From positions 1-64,000 of the forward strand of contig CAZEQK010000010.1 of assembly GCA_964514395.1 (NCBI GenBank): DNA of 64,000 nucleotides, in the 5' to 3' direction. Source of the stretch: CAZEQK01 sp964514395. Its GTDB lineage: Bacteria > Bacillota > Bacilli > Tepidibacillales > Tepidibacillaceae. Under the pieces are notes generated by a model. That model did not search any database and had not been told where the DNA came from. It worked only from the letters and a program-made list of their open reading frames with translations. Each line of letters begins with the position of its first letter. Position 1 is the first letter of the stretch. Below, one piece after another: positions 53,246-61,229 of this stretch. A program made the translations under genes and the position numbers.

Positions 53246-53355
53246 CTAAGCGCCGCTAACAATATTTTCTATAAATGGGGAATAATCGGTGCTAAGCTAC
53301 TGGATTAGGTGAATAAAGTTTGACATGATCAGATAAAAGCTAGGAAGGTGCTGTA

Positions 53356-54429
53356 ATGTATAGACGAGAGGAGACAAGACCAGTCTTTGTAGAGAATGTG
53401 CAAATAGGTGGGCAAAGTGACGTAGTCATCCAATCAATGACAACTACTGATACAAAAGATGTAGAAGCTACATTAAAGCAAATTGAAGAGCTTGCAGAAG
53501 TAGGTTGTCAAATTGTTCGACTAGCTGTAGTGGATGAAGAAGCGGCGAAAGCAATCAAAGAGATAAAACGACGTTCTCCAATTCCTTTAGTTGCTGATAT
53601 TCATTTTAATTATAAGTTGGCTCTAATTGCACTAGAGAGTGGTATTGATAAAATCAGAATAAATCCAGGCAATATTGGTTCGATTGAAAAGGTTAAAAAG
53701 GTTGTTGAAGCATGTAAAAAAAGAAATGTTCCTATCCGAATTGGTGTGAATTCAGGCTCTATTGAAAAAGAGATCATGGAAAAATACGGACATCCTACTG
53801 CTGAAGGATTAGTTGAATCTGCACTAAAGCATGTTAAAATTCTTGAAGAATTAGACTTTCATGATATTGTTTTATCACTAAAAGCATCGAATGTACCAAT
53901 GATGGTAAAAGCATATCATTTAATGGCTGAACAACGTAATTATCCATTACATGTTGGTGTCACAGAAGCAGGAACTATTTTTTCTGGAAGTATTAAATCC
54001 TCTGTTGGTATCGGAACCGTTTTAGCAAATGGTATTGGTGACACCATGCGTGTTTCTTTAACTGGTAATTCAACAGAAGAGATAAAAGTGGCTAAGGAGA
54101 TATTAAAAAGCCTTGAGATACGAACTAATGGTCCGCAAATCATCTCATGCCCAACTTGTGGTAGAGCACAAATTGACTTGATTAGTCTTGCAAATAAAGT
54201 TGAGGAGACGCTCTTGAAAATTGAAGAACCATTAAAGGTTGCTGTTATGGGTTGTGCTGTAAACGGTCCTGGTGAATCAAGAGAAGCAGACGTTGGTGTT
54301 GCTGGTGGTAATGGGGAAGGTTTGATTTTTAGAAATGGCGAAATTGTTCGCAAAATTAAAGAGACCGATTTATATGAAGAATTAATGAAGGAAATAGAAG
54401 ATATAACAGGTAAAAAGATCAATCAATAA
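53356..54429 (+). CDS. ispG: 4-hydroxy-3-methylbut-2-enyl diphosphate synthase
   Basis: IspG is the [4Fe-4S] enzyme of the seventh MEP step. The 357-residue protein has the TIM-barrel N-terminus (VVIQSMTTTDTKDVEATLKQI), LVADIHFNYKLAL and the cluster ligands Cys265 and Cys268 (SCPTCGRA) plus Cys300 (MGCAVNGPGES), with the Glu ligand after it. GAAGGTG precedes the ATG. In B. subtilis the place between rasP and polC holds proS, so this position is unusual. Confidence 0.97.
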   Translation: MYRREETRPVFVENVQIGGQSDVVIQSMTTTDTKDVEATLKQIEELAEVGCQIVRLAVVDEEAAKAIKEIKRRSPIPLVADIHFNYKLALIALESGIDKIRINPGNIGSIEKVKKVVEACKKRNVPIRIGVNSGSIEKEIMEKYGHPTAEGLVESALKHVKILEELDFHDIVLSLKASNVPMMVKAYHLMAEQRNYPLHVGVTEAGTIFSGSIKSSVGIGTVLANGIGDTMRVSLTGNSTEEIKVAKEILKSLEIRTNGPQIISCPTCGRAQIDLISLANKVEETLLKIEEPLKVAVMGCAVNGPGESREADVGVAGGNGEGLIFRNGEIVRKIKETDLYEELMKEIEDITGKKINQ

Positions 54430-54455
54430 TCGTATTTTTACCCAAAAGACTTTAG

Positions 54456-54492
54456 AATAATGGTACAATCATTATGATTGTACCATTATTTA
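54456..54492 (+). terminator. terminator after ispG
   Basis: A perfect 16-bp stem, AATAATGGTACAATCA with its complement, and a TTA loop is followed by TA-rich sequence. The stem is symmetric, so it could also work on the opposite strand. Confidence 0.75.
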
Positions 54493-54519
54493 ATTTAAAC
54501 TCCTGATAAGTTCAACTAA

Positions 54520-54550
54520 CATTCAGATATACCATCTTACCATCTGAATG
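54520..54550. repeat. 9-bp inverted repeat upstream of polC
   Basis: CATTCAGAT (54520-54528) and ATCTGAATG (54542-54550) form a palindrome with a 13-bp spacer, 50 bp before polC. It has no T-run and could be an operator or mRNA hairpin. No binding protein is recognised. Confidence 0.4.
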
Positions 54551-54599
54551 TAGTACTCTATCCCCTATTAAATTATCTTAGATTGAAAAGGTGAATGTG

Positions 54600-57500
54600 A
54601 TGGTAAAAAACTTAGAAAAAATAGAACGTTTTAAAATACTGCTAAACCATGCAAATATATCGAGTGAAATCATTGAAAACTATTTTGTAGACGCGCTAAT
54701 TGATAAAGTTGAAATCAGTCGCAGAGAAAAAAGCTGGACATTTTATTTACAAATTCCTACTATAGTACCAGCAAATATTATGAAGGAAATGAAAGAGCAA
54801 ATAATAAAAAGCTTGGCACACATAACGGAAGTTAGAATTATTTTCAGATTTCCAAAAAAGCAACCTATGGAGATCATTAATGAATATTGGGATTTAATGA
54901 TAGCCCCTTTAGGTAGCTTACCAAGTGTTTACAATTTATTAAAAAATACTGAACACATCATTGATCATCAAGCAATTAGAATAACAGTTCCAAGTGAATC
55001 AACGATTTTGATGCTGAAACGAAAAAACATTGATCATAAAATTGCTGATCTATTAGATTATTGGGTTGATGAGAAGTTAACCTTGTATTTTGAGCCTGAT
55101 GAGGTAGAACAGCCTTTTACAAAAATAAAAGAGGAATTAGAAAACGAAGAATTAAGTCTCATGCAGGATGCGTTAAAGGAAAAAACGTTAAATCATCAAC
55201 CTCAAGCTGAAGTCAATATAAACACAAATATCATATATGGAAAGAAGATAAATGGTAACCAAAGAGCGATTACAAGTATCAATGAAATGGAAAGCAATGT
55301 AGTTATTCAAGGTAGTGTATTTTCGGTTGATGTCAGGGAGCTAAAAAGTAATCGTACGACTCATCTTTTCATGCTTAATTTGACGGATTTCACTGATTCC
55401 TTACAAGCTAAAATCTTTGTACGTGATCCTAAAAAGGAGCTTCCATTGCTGCAATCGATTAAACCAGGACATTGGGTAAAATTAAAAGGAGAAATTCAAT
55501 TTGATACCTATGCTAAAGAGCTAGTCATGATGGCATCAGATATCAACAAAATTGAGGTTGAAGAAAGAAAAGATACAGCTGTGGAAAAAAGAGTGGAATT
55601 ACATTTACATACGAATATGAGTGCAATGGATGGATTAACCTCCATAAAAAAGCTTGTAGAGACAGCAAGTAAATGGGGACATAGAGCGATTGCGATTACA
55701 GATCATGGTATTGTTCAATCTTTCCCAGAGGCCTATGAAGCAGGACAAAAATATGGAGTCAATATCATTTATGGAGTAGAAGCCAATGTTATTGATGATG
55801 GCATTCCAATTGTTTACAATGAAGAAGAACGAATTTTAATAGATGATACATTTGTCATATTTGATTTGGAGACTACAGGATTATCAGCAGTATTAAACTC
55901 TATCATAGAAATTGGTGCTGTAAAAATAAAAAATGGCGAGATTGTTGATAAATTCTCGATGTTTGTGGATCCTAAGGAACCAATTTCAAAAAAAATTACT
56001 GATATCACAGGTATTACTAATGAAATGGTGAAGGGAGCCCCCTTTTTGAAGGAAGCGTTACGTTCCTTTACAGATTTTATTGGTGATAGTATTTTAGTTG
56101 CCCATAACGCTAGATTTGATTCTGGCTTTATTAATATGGGCTTAAAAAAAATCGAGGAACAAGAACTGAAAAACCCCGTTATAGATACAGTTGAATTGGC
56201 CCGGTTTTTATATCCAAGAATGAAAAATTATAAATTAAATACGTTATGTAAGGCTCTAGATATAGAATTAGTAAATCATCATCGGGCTTATGACGATGCA
56301 GAAGCAACGGGTCATTTATTATGGAAGATGATGTTAGAATTAGAAAATAAAGAGATTCATAATTTAATAGATGTAAATAAAAATATAGGAAAGGGAGATT
56401 ATAAGAAGCTTAGACCTTTCCACTTAACCATCTTAGTAAAAAATGAGATAGGGTTAAAGAATCTCTATAAAATTGTATCCAAAGCACACATTGAATATTT
56501 CTTTCGAAATCCAAGAATTCCCCGTAGTGAGCTATCCAAGTTTCGTGATGGTTTACTATTTGGTACTGCTTGTAGTAATGGCGAATTGTTTGATGCAATG
56601 CTTACGAAGACACCAGAAGCGATTGATGAGATAGCGAAATTTTATGATTATATCGAACTTCAACCACTCACGAATTATAGCCATTTAATCAATAAAGGGA
56701 TCATTCAAAGTATGGATGATCTTAAAAAAATCCATCAGAGAATCATCGATTTAGGGGATAAACACAATATACCAGTAGTTGCAACAGGTGATGTGCACCA
56801 CCTTGATGAACAAGATGCCCTCTATCGTAAAATACTGGTTTACAATCAAATCAGTGGTTTTAGATATCATCATCCTAATGATTTAGTTTCATTGCATTAC
56901 AGGACAACAAATGAAATGTTAGAGGAGTTTCAATATTTAGGAGAAGATATCGCCAAAAAAATAGTGGTAGATCATCCAAATCAACTAATTGAAGGAATAA
57001 ATACGTTAAAGCCTTTTCCAGATGACCTATATACACCAGTTATAGAAGGTGCAGATGATGATATTAAAAAAATGAGCTATGATACTGCAAGACAAATATA
57101 TGGAGATCCACTACCAGAGCTAGTAGAAAAACGCTTAGAGAAGGAATTAAATAGTATAATTAATCATGGCTATTCCGTTATTTATCTTATTGCACATAAA
57201 CTAGTAAATAAATCTTTAGAGGATGGTTATTTAGTAGGATCAAGGGGTTCAGTTGGTTCTTCGTTTGTGGCCACCATGACAAGAATTACTGAAGTGAATC
57301 CTTTGCCTCCTCATTATGTTTGTCCAAATTGCCAGCATAGTGAGTTCATCACAGATGTTAATATTGGATCAGGATTTGATTTAGAGGATAAGGATTGCCC
57401 TCATTGTGCTAAGTTAATGAATAAGGATGGACATGACATCCCATTTGAAACCTTTATGGGATTTAAGGGAGATAAAGTACCAGATATAGATCTTAATTTT

Positions 57501-58907
57501 TCTGGGGAATACCAACCAAAGGTTCATAAGCATACTGAGGAATTATTTGGTTCTGAATATGTATATCGCGCTGGTACAATTTCTACAGTTGCAGAAAAAA
57601 CGGCATATGGTTATGTTAGAAAGTATATGGAAGAGCAGGAAATGAATCTTCGTAATGCGGAAATCATGAGACTAGTGAATGGTTGTACTGGAATTAAAAG
57701 AACAACTGGGCAGCATCCAGGTGGACTTATGGTTATACCACAATATAAAGATGTATATGATTTTACGCCAATACAGCGACCGGCAGATGATACCTCAACC
57801 GAAACGGTTACAACACACTTTGATTATCATGCCATTAGTGGTCGTTTATTAAAATTAGATTTACTTGGACATGATGATCCGACGGTAATTAGGATGCTAC
57901 AGGATTTAACTGGGATCGATCCAAAATCAATACCTGTTGATGATAAAAAAGTATATGAGATCTTTAGAAGTACAGAACCTTTGGGATTAAAGCCAGAACA
58001 GATTAATACAAAAATGGGTTCCCTTGGTTTGCCTGAGTTTGGAACAAAATTTGTTAGACAAATGCTAGATGATACTAAGCCAACTACATTTGCTGAATTA
58101 GTTAGAATATCTGGTCTTTCCCATGGTACGGACGTATGGTTGAATAATGCACAGGAAATAATAAAAGATGGAAAAGCGGTCCTATCTGAAGTTATATCCA
58201 CCCGTGATGATATTATGGTTTACCTCATCCAAAAGGGATTAGAACCGTCTCTAGCCTTTAAAATTACGGAAAAGGTTAGGAAGGGGAAGGGATTACAGCC
58301 AGATGATATTGAGGAAATGAAAAAGCATCATATTCCAGATTGGTACATTAATTCCTGTCAGAAAATTAAATATATGTTCCCTAAGGCACATGCCGTTGCC
58401 TATGTTTTGATGGCCATTCGGATTGCTTATTTTAAGCTATATCATCCAATTTATTATTATACTGCCTATTTTTCCGTTCGAGCGGATGAATTTGATGTGA
58501 AAGTGATGATGGGGGGAGCAGAAGCGATACGCGAGAGGATTAATGAGATTAATGAAAAAGGAGTAACAGCTCCTCCAAAGGAAAAAGCATTATTGGTCGT
58601 ATTAGAGATAGCTTTAGAAATGGTTGAGCGTGGCTTTCATTTCCGTAATGTTGATCTTTATCAATCAGATGCAAGCAAATTTTTAATATCGGAGGATACA
58701 ATGAGTTTAATTCCTCCATTATCAGCAGTGCCAGGTATTGGTATAAATGCAGCAAACAATATCGTTGCTGCTAGAAATGAAGGTGAATTTTTATCCATTG
58801 AGGATTTGCAGAATAGAGCAAGAATATCAAAAACCGTGGTTGAAATATTAGAGGAGTATGGTTGTTTAGGCGACTTACCAGCATCCAATCAATTATCACT
58901 CTTTTAA
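54600..58907 (+). CDS. polC: DNA polymerase III PolC-type alpha subunit
   Basis: PolC is the main replicative polymerase of low-GC Gram-positives, with its own proofreading exonuclease. ATG 54600 follows AAAAGGTG; a GTG at 54591 is the alternative. The product of 1435 residues has an N-terminal domain and OB fold (about 235-330), a PHP domain (VELHLHTNMSAMDG, residue 335 on), an inserted DEDD exonuclease (FVIFDLETTGLS, near 420; HNARFDSGFI; HRAYDDAEATG), the palm motif PDIDLNFSGEY near 965, and C-terminal HhH and OB regions. Confidence 0.97.
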   Translation: MVKNLEKIERFKILLNHANISSEIIENYFVDALIDKVEISRREKSWTFYLQIPTIVPANIMKEMKEQIIKSLAHITEVRIIFRFPKKQPMEIINEYWDLMIAPLGSLPSVYNLLKNTEHIIDHQAIRITVPSESTILMLKRKNIDHKIADLLDYWVDEKLTLYFEPDEVEQPFTKIKEELENEELSLMQDALKEKTLNHQPQAEVNINTNIIYGKKINGNQRAITSINEMESNVVIQGSVFSVDVRELKSNRTTHLFMLNLTDFTDSLQAKIFVRDPKKELPLLQSIKPGHWVKLKGEIQFDTYAKELVMMASDINKIEVEERKDTAVEKRVELHLHTNMSAMDGLTSIKKLVETASKWGHRAIAITDHGIVQSFPEAYEAGQKYGVNIIYGVEANVIDDGIPIVYNEEERILIDDTFVIFDLETTGLSAVLNSIIEIGAVKIKNGEIVDKFSMFVDPKEPISKKITDITGITNEMVKGAPFLKEALRSFTDFIGDSILVAHNARFDSGFINMGLKKIEEQELKNPVIDTVELARFLYPRMKNYKLNTLCKALDIELVNHHRAYDDAEATGHLLWKMMLELENKEIHNLIDVNKNIGKGDYKKLRPFHLTILVKNEIGLKNLYKIVSKAHIEYFFRNPRIPRSELSKFRDGLLFGTACSNGELFDAMLTKTPEAIDEIAKFYDYIELQPLTNYSHLINKGIIQSMDDLKKIHQRIIDLGDKHNIPVVATGDVHHLDEQDALYRKILVYNQISGFRYHHPNDLVSLHYRTTNEMLEEFQYLGEDIAKKIVVDHPNQLIEGINTLKPFPDDLYTPVIEGADDDIKKMSYDTARQIYGDPLPELVEKRLEKELNSIINHGYSVIYLIAHKLVNKSLEDGYLVGSRGSVGSSFVATMTRITEVNPLPPHYVCPNCQHSEFITDVNIGSGFDLEDKDCPHCAKLMNKDGHDIPFETFMGFKGDKVPDIDLNFSGEYQPKVHKHTEELFGSEYVYRAGTISTVAEKTAYGYVRKYMEEQEMNLRNAEIMRLVNGCTGIKRTTGQHPGGLMVIPQYKDVYDFTPIQRPADDTSTETVTTHFDYHAISGRLLKLDLLGHDDPTVIRMLQDLTGIDPKSIPVDDKKVYEIFRSTEPLGLKPEQINTKMGSLGLPEFGTKFVRQMLDDTKPTTFAELVRISGLSHGTDVWLNNAQEIIKDGKAVLSEVISTRDDIMVYLIQKGLEPSLAFKITEKVRKGKGLQPDDIEEMKKHHIPDWYINSCQKIKYMFPKAHAVAYVLMAIRIAYFKLYHPIYYYTAYFSVRADEFDVKVMMGGAEAIRERINEINEKGVTAPPKEKALLVVLEIALEMVERGFHFRNVDLYQSDASKFLISEDTMSLIPPLSAVPGIGINAANNIVAARNEGEFLSIEDLQNRARISKTVVEILEEYGCLGDLPASNQLSLF

Positions 58908-58966
58908 TTAGAGCCGAATTAGAACCACAATATCAGCATGATAAAATGTTTAATTAATATTATTAA

Positions 58967-58995
58967 TTGTAAGGAATATTGTGTTATGATATAAT
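58967..58995 (+). promoter_or_regulatory. sigma-A promoter of the rimP-nusA-infB operon
   Basis: TTGTAA at 58967-58972 and TATAAT at 58990-58995 are separated by 17 bp. The -10 is perfect consensus. The start would be near 59002, about 100 nt before rimP. Confidence 0.75.
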
Positions 58996-59032
58996 TTTTT
59001 TGGTAATACTGTTTTATAGAGCTTTGATACGA

Positions 59033-59062
59033 AAGAGTGGGGGAACCCACTCTTACATTTTT
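59033..59062 (+). promoter_or_regulatory. rimP: hairpin leader upstream of rimP
   Basis: AAGAGTGGG/CCCACTCTT with loop GGAA, followed by ACATTTTTG, lies in the 5' leader of rimP. It looks like a weak terminator or attenuator. Bacillus rimP genes carry a similar hairpin, which suggests regulated read-through, by inference possibly by NusA encoded downstream. Confidence 0.65.
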
Positions 59063-59105
59063 GTTTGGATATATAAATTTTCAAAGCAGTTAGGAGGGAT
59101 TTTTT

Positions 59106-59567
59106 ATGTCTAGTAAAATGACAAAAGTAGTTGAGCAACTAGTGTTACCAATATTAGAAAAAGAGGATTTAGAATTAATTGATATTGAATATAAAAAAGA
59201 AGGTAACAATTGGTTCTTAAGGGTATATATTGATAAGCCTAACAGTGGCGTTGACATTGATGATTGCGGTCGTGTGAGTGAAGCCCTAAGTAAGGAATTA
59301 GATCGAGTAGATCCAGTTTCCAATCCTTATTTTTTGGAGGTTTCGTCTCCGGGGGCGGAAAGATCTTTAAAAAAAGAAAAGAATATTGCCTGGGCAGTAG
59401 GGAAACATGTAAATATTAAAACCTACGAGCCGATAAATGAACAAAAGGTGTTTGAAGGAAAGTTAATTCAGTTTGAAAATAATATCTTAACGCTTGAATT
59501 AGAAAAGGAAACATTAAATATTCCGTACGAAAAAATTGCTAAAGCTAGATTAGCGATAGTTTTTTAA
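59106..59567 (+). CDS. rimP: ribosome maturation factor RimP
   Basis: RimP assists maturation of the 30S subunit. The 153-residue protein has LVLPILEKEDLELIDIEYKK, WFLRVYIDKPNSGVDIDDC and PYFLEVSSPGAERSLKKEK, all family blocks, with a C-terminal SH3-like domain. TAGGAGGG precedes the ATG. It is the first gene of the nusA-infB operon. Confidence 0.96.
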   Translation: MSSKMTKVVEQLVLPILEKEDLELIDIEYKKEGNNWFLRVYIDKPNSGVDIDDCGRVSEALSKELDRVDPVSNPYFLEVSSPGAERSLKKEKNIAWAVGKHVNIKTYEPINEQKVFEGKLIQFENNILTLELEKETLNIPYEKIAKARLAIVF

Positions 59568-59588
59568 TTTAGAAAGGGGGAGAAAAAT

Positions 59589-60632
59589 ATGAATAGTGAG
59601 TTTATTGATGCATTAGCGCAAATTGAAAAGGAAAAAGGCATTAGCAAAGATATTCTCATCGACGCCATAGAAGTTGCTCTAATATCTGGTTATAAACGTA
59701 ATTTTCATTCTGCGCAAAATGTACGAATTGACATAAACAGAGAAAATGGAATTGTAAAAGTTTTAGCTAGAAAAACAGTAGTAGAAGAGGTAGTCGATCC
59801 TAGACTGGAGATTTCTATTGAAAGTGCTCGAGAAATGAATCCAAGCTATCAGCTAGATGATATAGTAGAAATTGAAGTTACACCTAAAGATTTTGGGAGA
59901 ATTGCTGCACAAACGGCAAAGCAAGTGGTTACGCAAAGGATAAGAGAGGCAGAACGAGGTATTATTTACGAAGCATTTGTTGACCGTGAAGAGGATATCG
60001 TTACTGGAATTGTTCAAAGAAACGATCAAAAATTTTATTATATCGACTTAGGAAAGACTGAGGCCCTATTACCTATTAATGAATTAATGCCTGTAGAAAA
60101 AGTGAAGCATGGGGATCGAATAAAAGTATTTATTACGAAGGTTGAAAAGACAACTAAAGGTCCACAAATATTTGTTTCGAGAACCCATCCTGGCTTGTTA
60201 AAAAGACTGTTTGAGCTTGAGGTTCCTGAAATATTTGACGGTGTTGTAGAAATAAAATCAGTAGCACGAGAAGCTGGATATCGTTCAAAAATTGCAGTAT
60301 TTTCACAAAGTGATGATGTTGATCCAGTTGGTGCTTGTGTAGGACCAAAGGGAATGAGGGTACAAACAATCGTAAACGAATTAAAAGGCGAAAAAATAGA
60401 TATTGTGAAATGGTCAGAAGAGGTTGAAACATATATATCTAATGCATTAAGTCCATCGAAAGTTGTAAGTGTTAATGTACATGAGGATGAAAAGATGGCA
60501 AGAGTTGTCGTACCTGACTACCAGCTCTCCTTAGCGATTGGAAAAGAAGGACAAAATGCTAGACTTGCGGCAAAATTAACAGGTTGGAAAATTGATATCA
60601 AAAGTGAATCTCAACTAGAAGTCAATAAATAG
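59589..60632 (+). CDS. nusA: transcription termination/antitermination factor NusA
   Basis: NusA binds RNA polymerase and modulates pausing and termination. The 347-residue protein has the polymerase-binding N-domain (about 1-130), an S1 domain (IVTGIVQRNDQKFYYIDLG, near 135-200) and two KH domains (GACVGPKGMRVQTIVNELKG and LAIGKEGQNARLAAKLTGW). It lacks the acidic C-terminal repeats of E. coli NusA, as in other Firmicutes. Confidence 0.97.
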   Translation: MNSEFIDALAQIEKEKGISKDILIDAIEVALISGYKRNFHSAQNVRIDINRENGIVKVLARKTVVEEVVDPRLEISIESAREMNPSYQLDDIVEIEVTPKDFGRIAAQTAKQVVTQRIREAERGIIYEAFVDREEDIVTGIVQRNDQKFYYIDLGKTEALLPINELMPVEKVKHGDRIKVFITKVEKTTKGPQIFVSRTHPGLLKRLFELEVPEIFDGVVEIKSVAREAGYRSKIAVFSQSDDVDPVGACVGPKGMRVQTIVNELKGEKIDIVKWSEEVETYISNALSPSKVVSVNVHEDEKMARVVVPDYQLSLAIGKEGQNARLAAKLTGWKIDIKSESQLEVNK

Positions 60633-60643
60633 GAGGGGATTCA

Positions 60644-60922
60644 ATGAAAACAAGAAAAATACCTCTGCGTAAGTGTATAGGTTGCCAAGAAATGAAATCA
60701 AAGAAAGAGCTTCTTCGAGTGGTACGGACTCCTGAGAATGATGTGGTTATTGATGTAACTGGCAAGAAATCAGGTAGAGGGGCATACCTTTGCTTTGATG
60801 ATAATTGTGTCAATATAGCAAAAAAGAAAAAATCAATTGAAAGAGCACTTGAAACAAGTATTAGTGAGGATATATTTCCTAAAATTCTTGAGGAGATTGA
60901 GAAAAACAATGCAAAAAGATAA
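60644..60922 (+). CDS. ylxR: YlxR/RnpM RNA-binding protein
   Basis: The 92-residue DUF448 protein has RKCIGCQEMKSKKELLRVVR near residues 8-27 and GRGAYLCFDDNCVNIAKKKK near 46-65. YlxR binds RNA and has been described as a modulator of RNase P (RnpM). AGGAGGG precedes the ATG. It overlaps the start of ylxQ by 14 nt. Confidence 0.92.
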   Translation: MKTRKIPLRKCIGCQEMKSKKELLRVVRTPENDVVIDVTGKKSGRGAYLCFDDNCVNIAKKKKSIERALETSISEDIFPKILEEIEKNNAKR

Positions 60923-61211
60923 GGTTTTATCTTTTATAGGCTTAGCAGCAAGAGCTAGGAAATTAGTTTCTGGAGAAGAGCTTGTAATAAAGGGTATACA
61001 GAAGGGAAGTATTTTTCTCGTAATCATAGCTGAGGATGCATCAGAGAATACTATAAAAAAGGTAACAGATAAATGTAAATTCTATGATATTCCATATAAA
61101 ATAAAGTTTGACCGAAATGATTTAGGGAACGCAATAGGAAAATATTCTCGGGTAATTGTGGGAATTGCTGACACTGGTTTTAGCAATCAATTAGAAAAAT
61201 TATTAGAGTAG
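60909..61211 (+). CDS. ylxQ: YlxQ L7Ae-like RNA-binding protein
   Basis: ATG 60909 is chosen because the frame upstream of it lies inside ylxR and has no ribosome binding site. The 100-residue product has the L7Ae/L30e pattern (KVLSFIGLAARARKLVSGEE, then VLVIIAEDAS-like strand and FYDIPYKIKFDRNDLGNAIG). It probably binds kink-turn RNA. It lies between ylxR and infB, its usual place. Confidence 0.9.
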   Translation: MQKDKVLSFIGLAARARKLVSGEELVIKGIQKGSIFLVIIAEDASENTIKKVTDKCKFYDIPYKIKFDRNDLGNAIGKYSRVIVGIADTGFSNQLEKLLE

Positions 61212-61229
61212 AAATCTGGGGGTGACGGA

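Noticed and set aside
60837..60908. N-terminal extension of ylxQ
   Set aside because: It lies inside ylxR and adds residues foreign to the L7Ae-like family; ATG 60909 fits.
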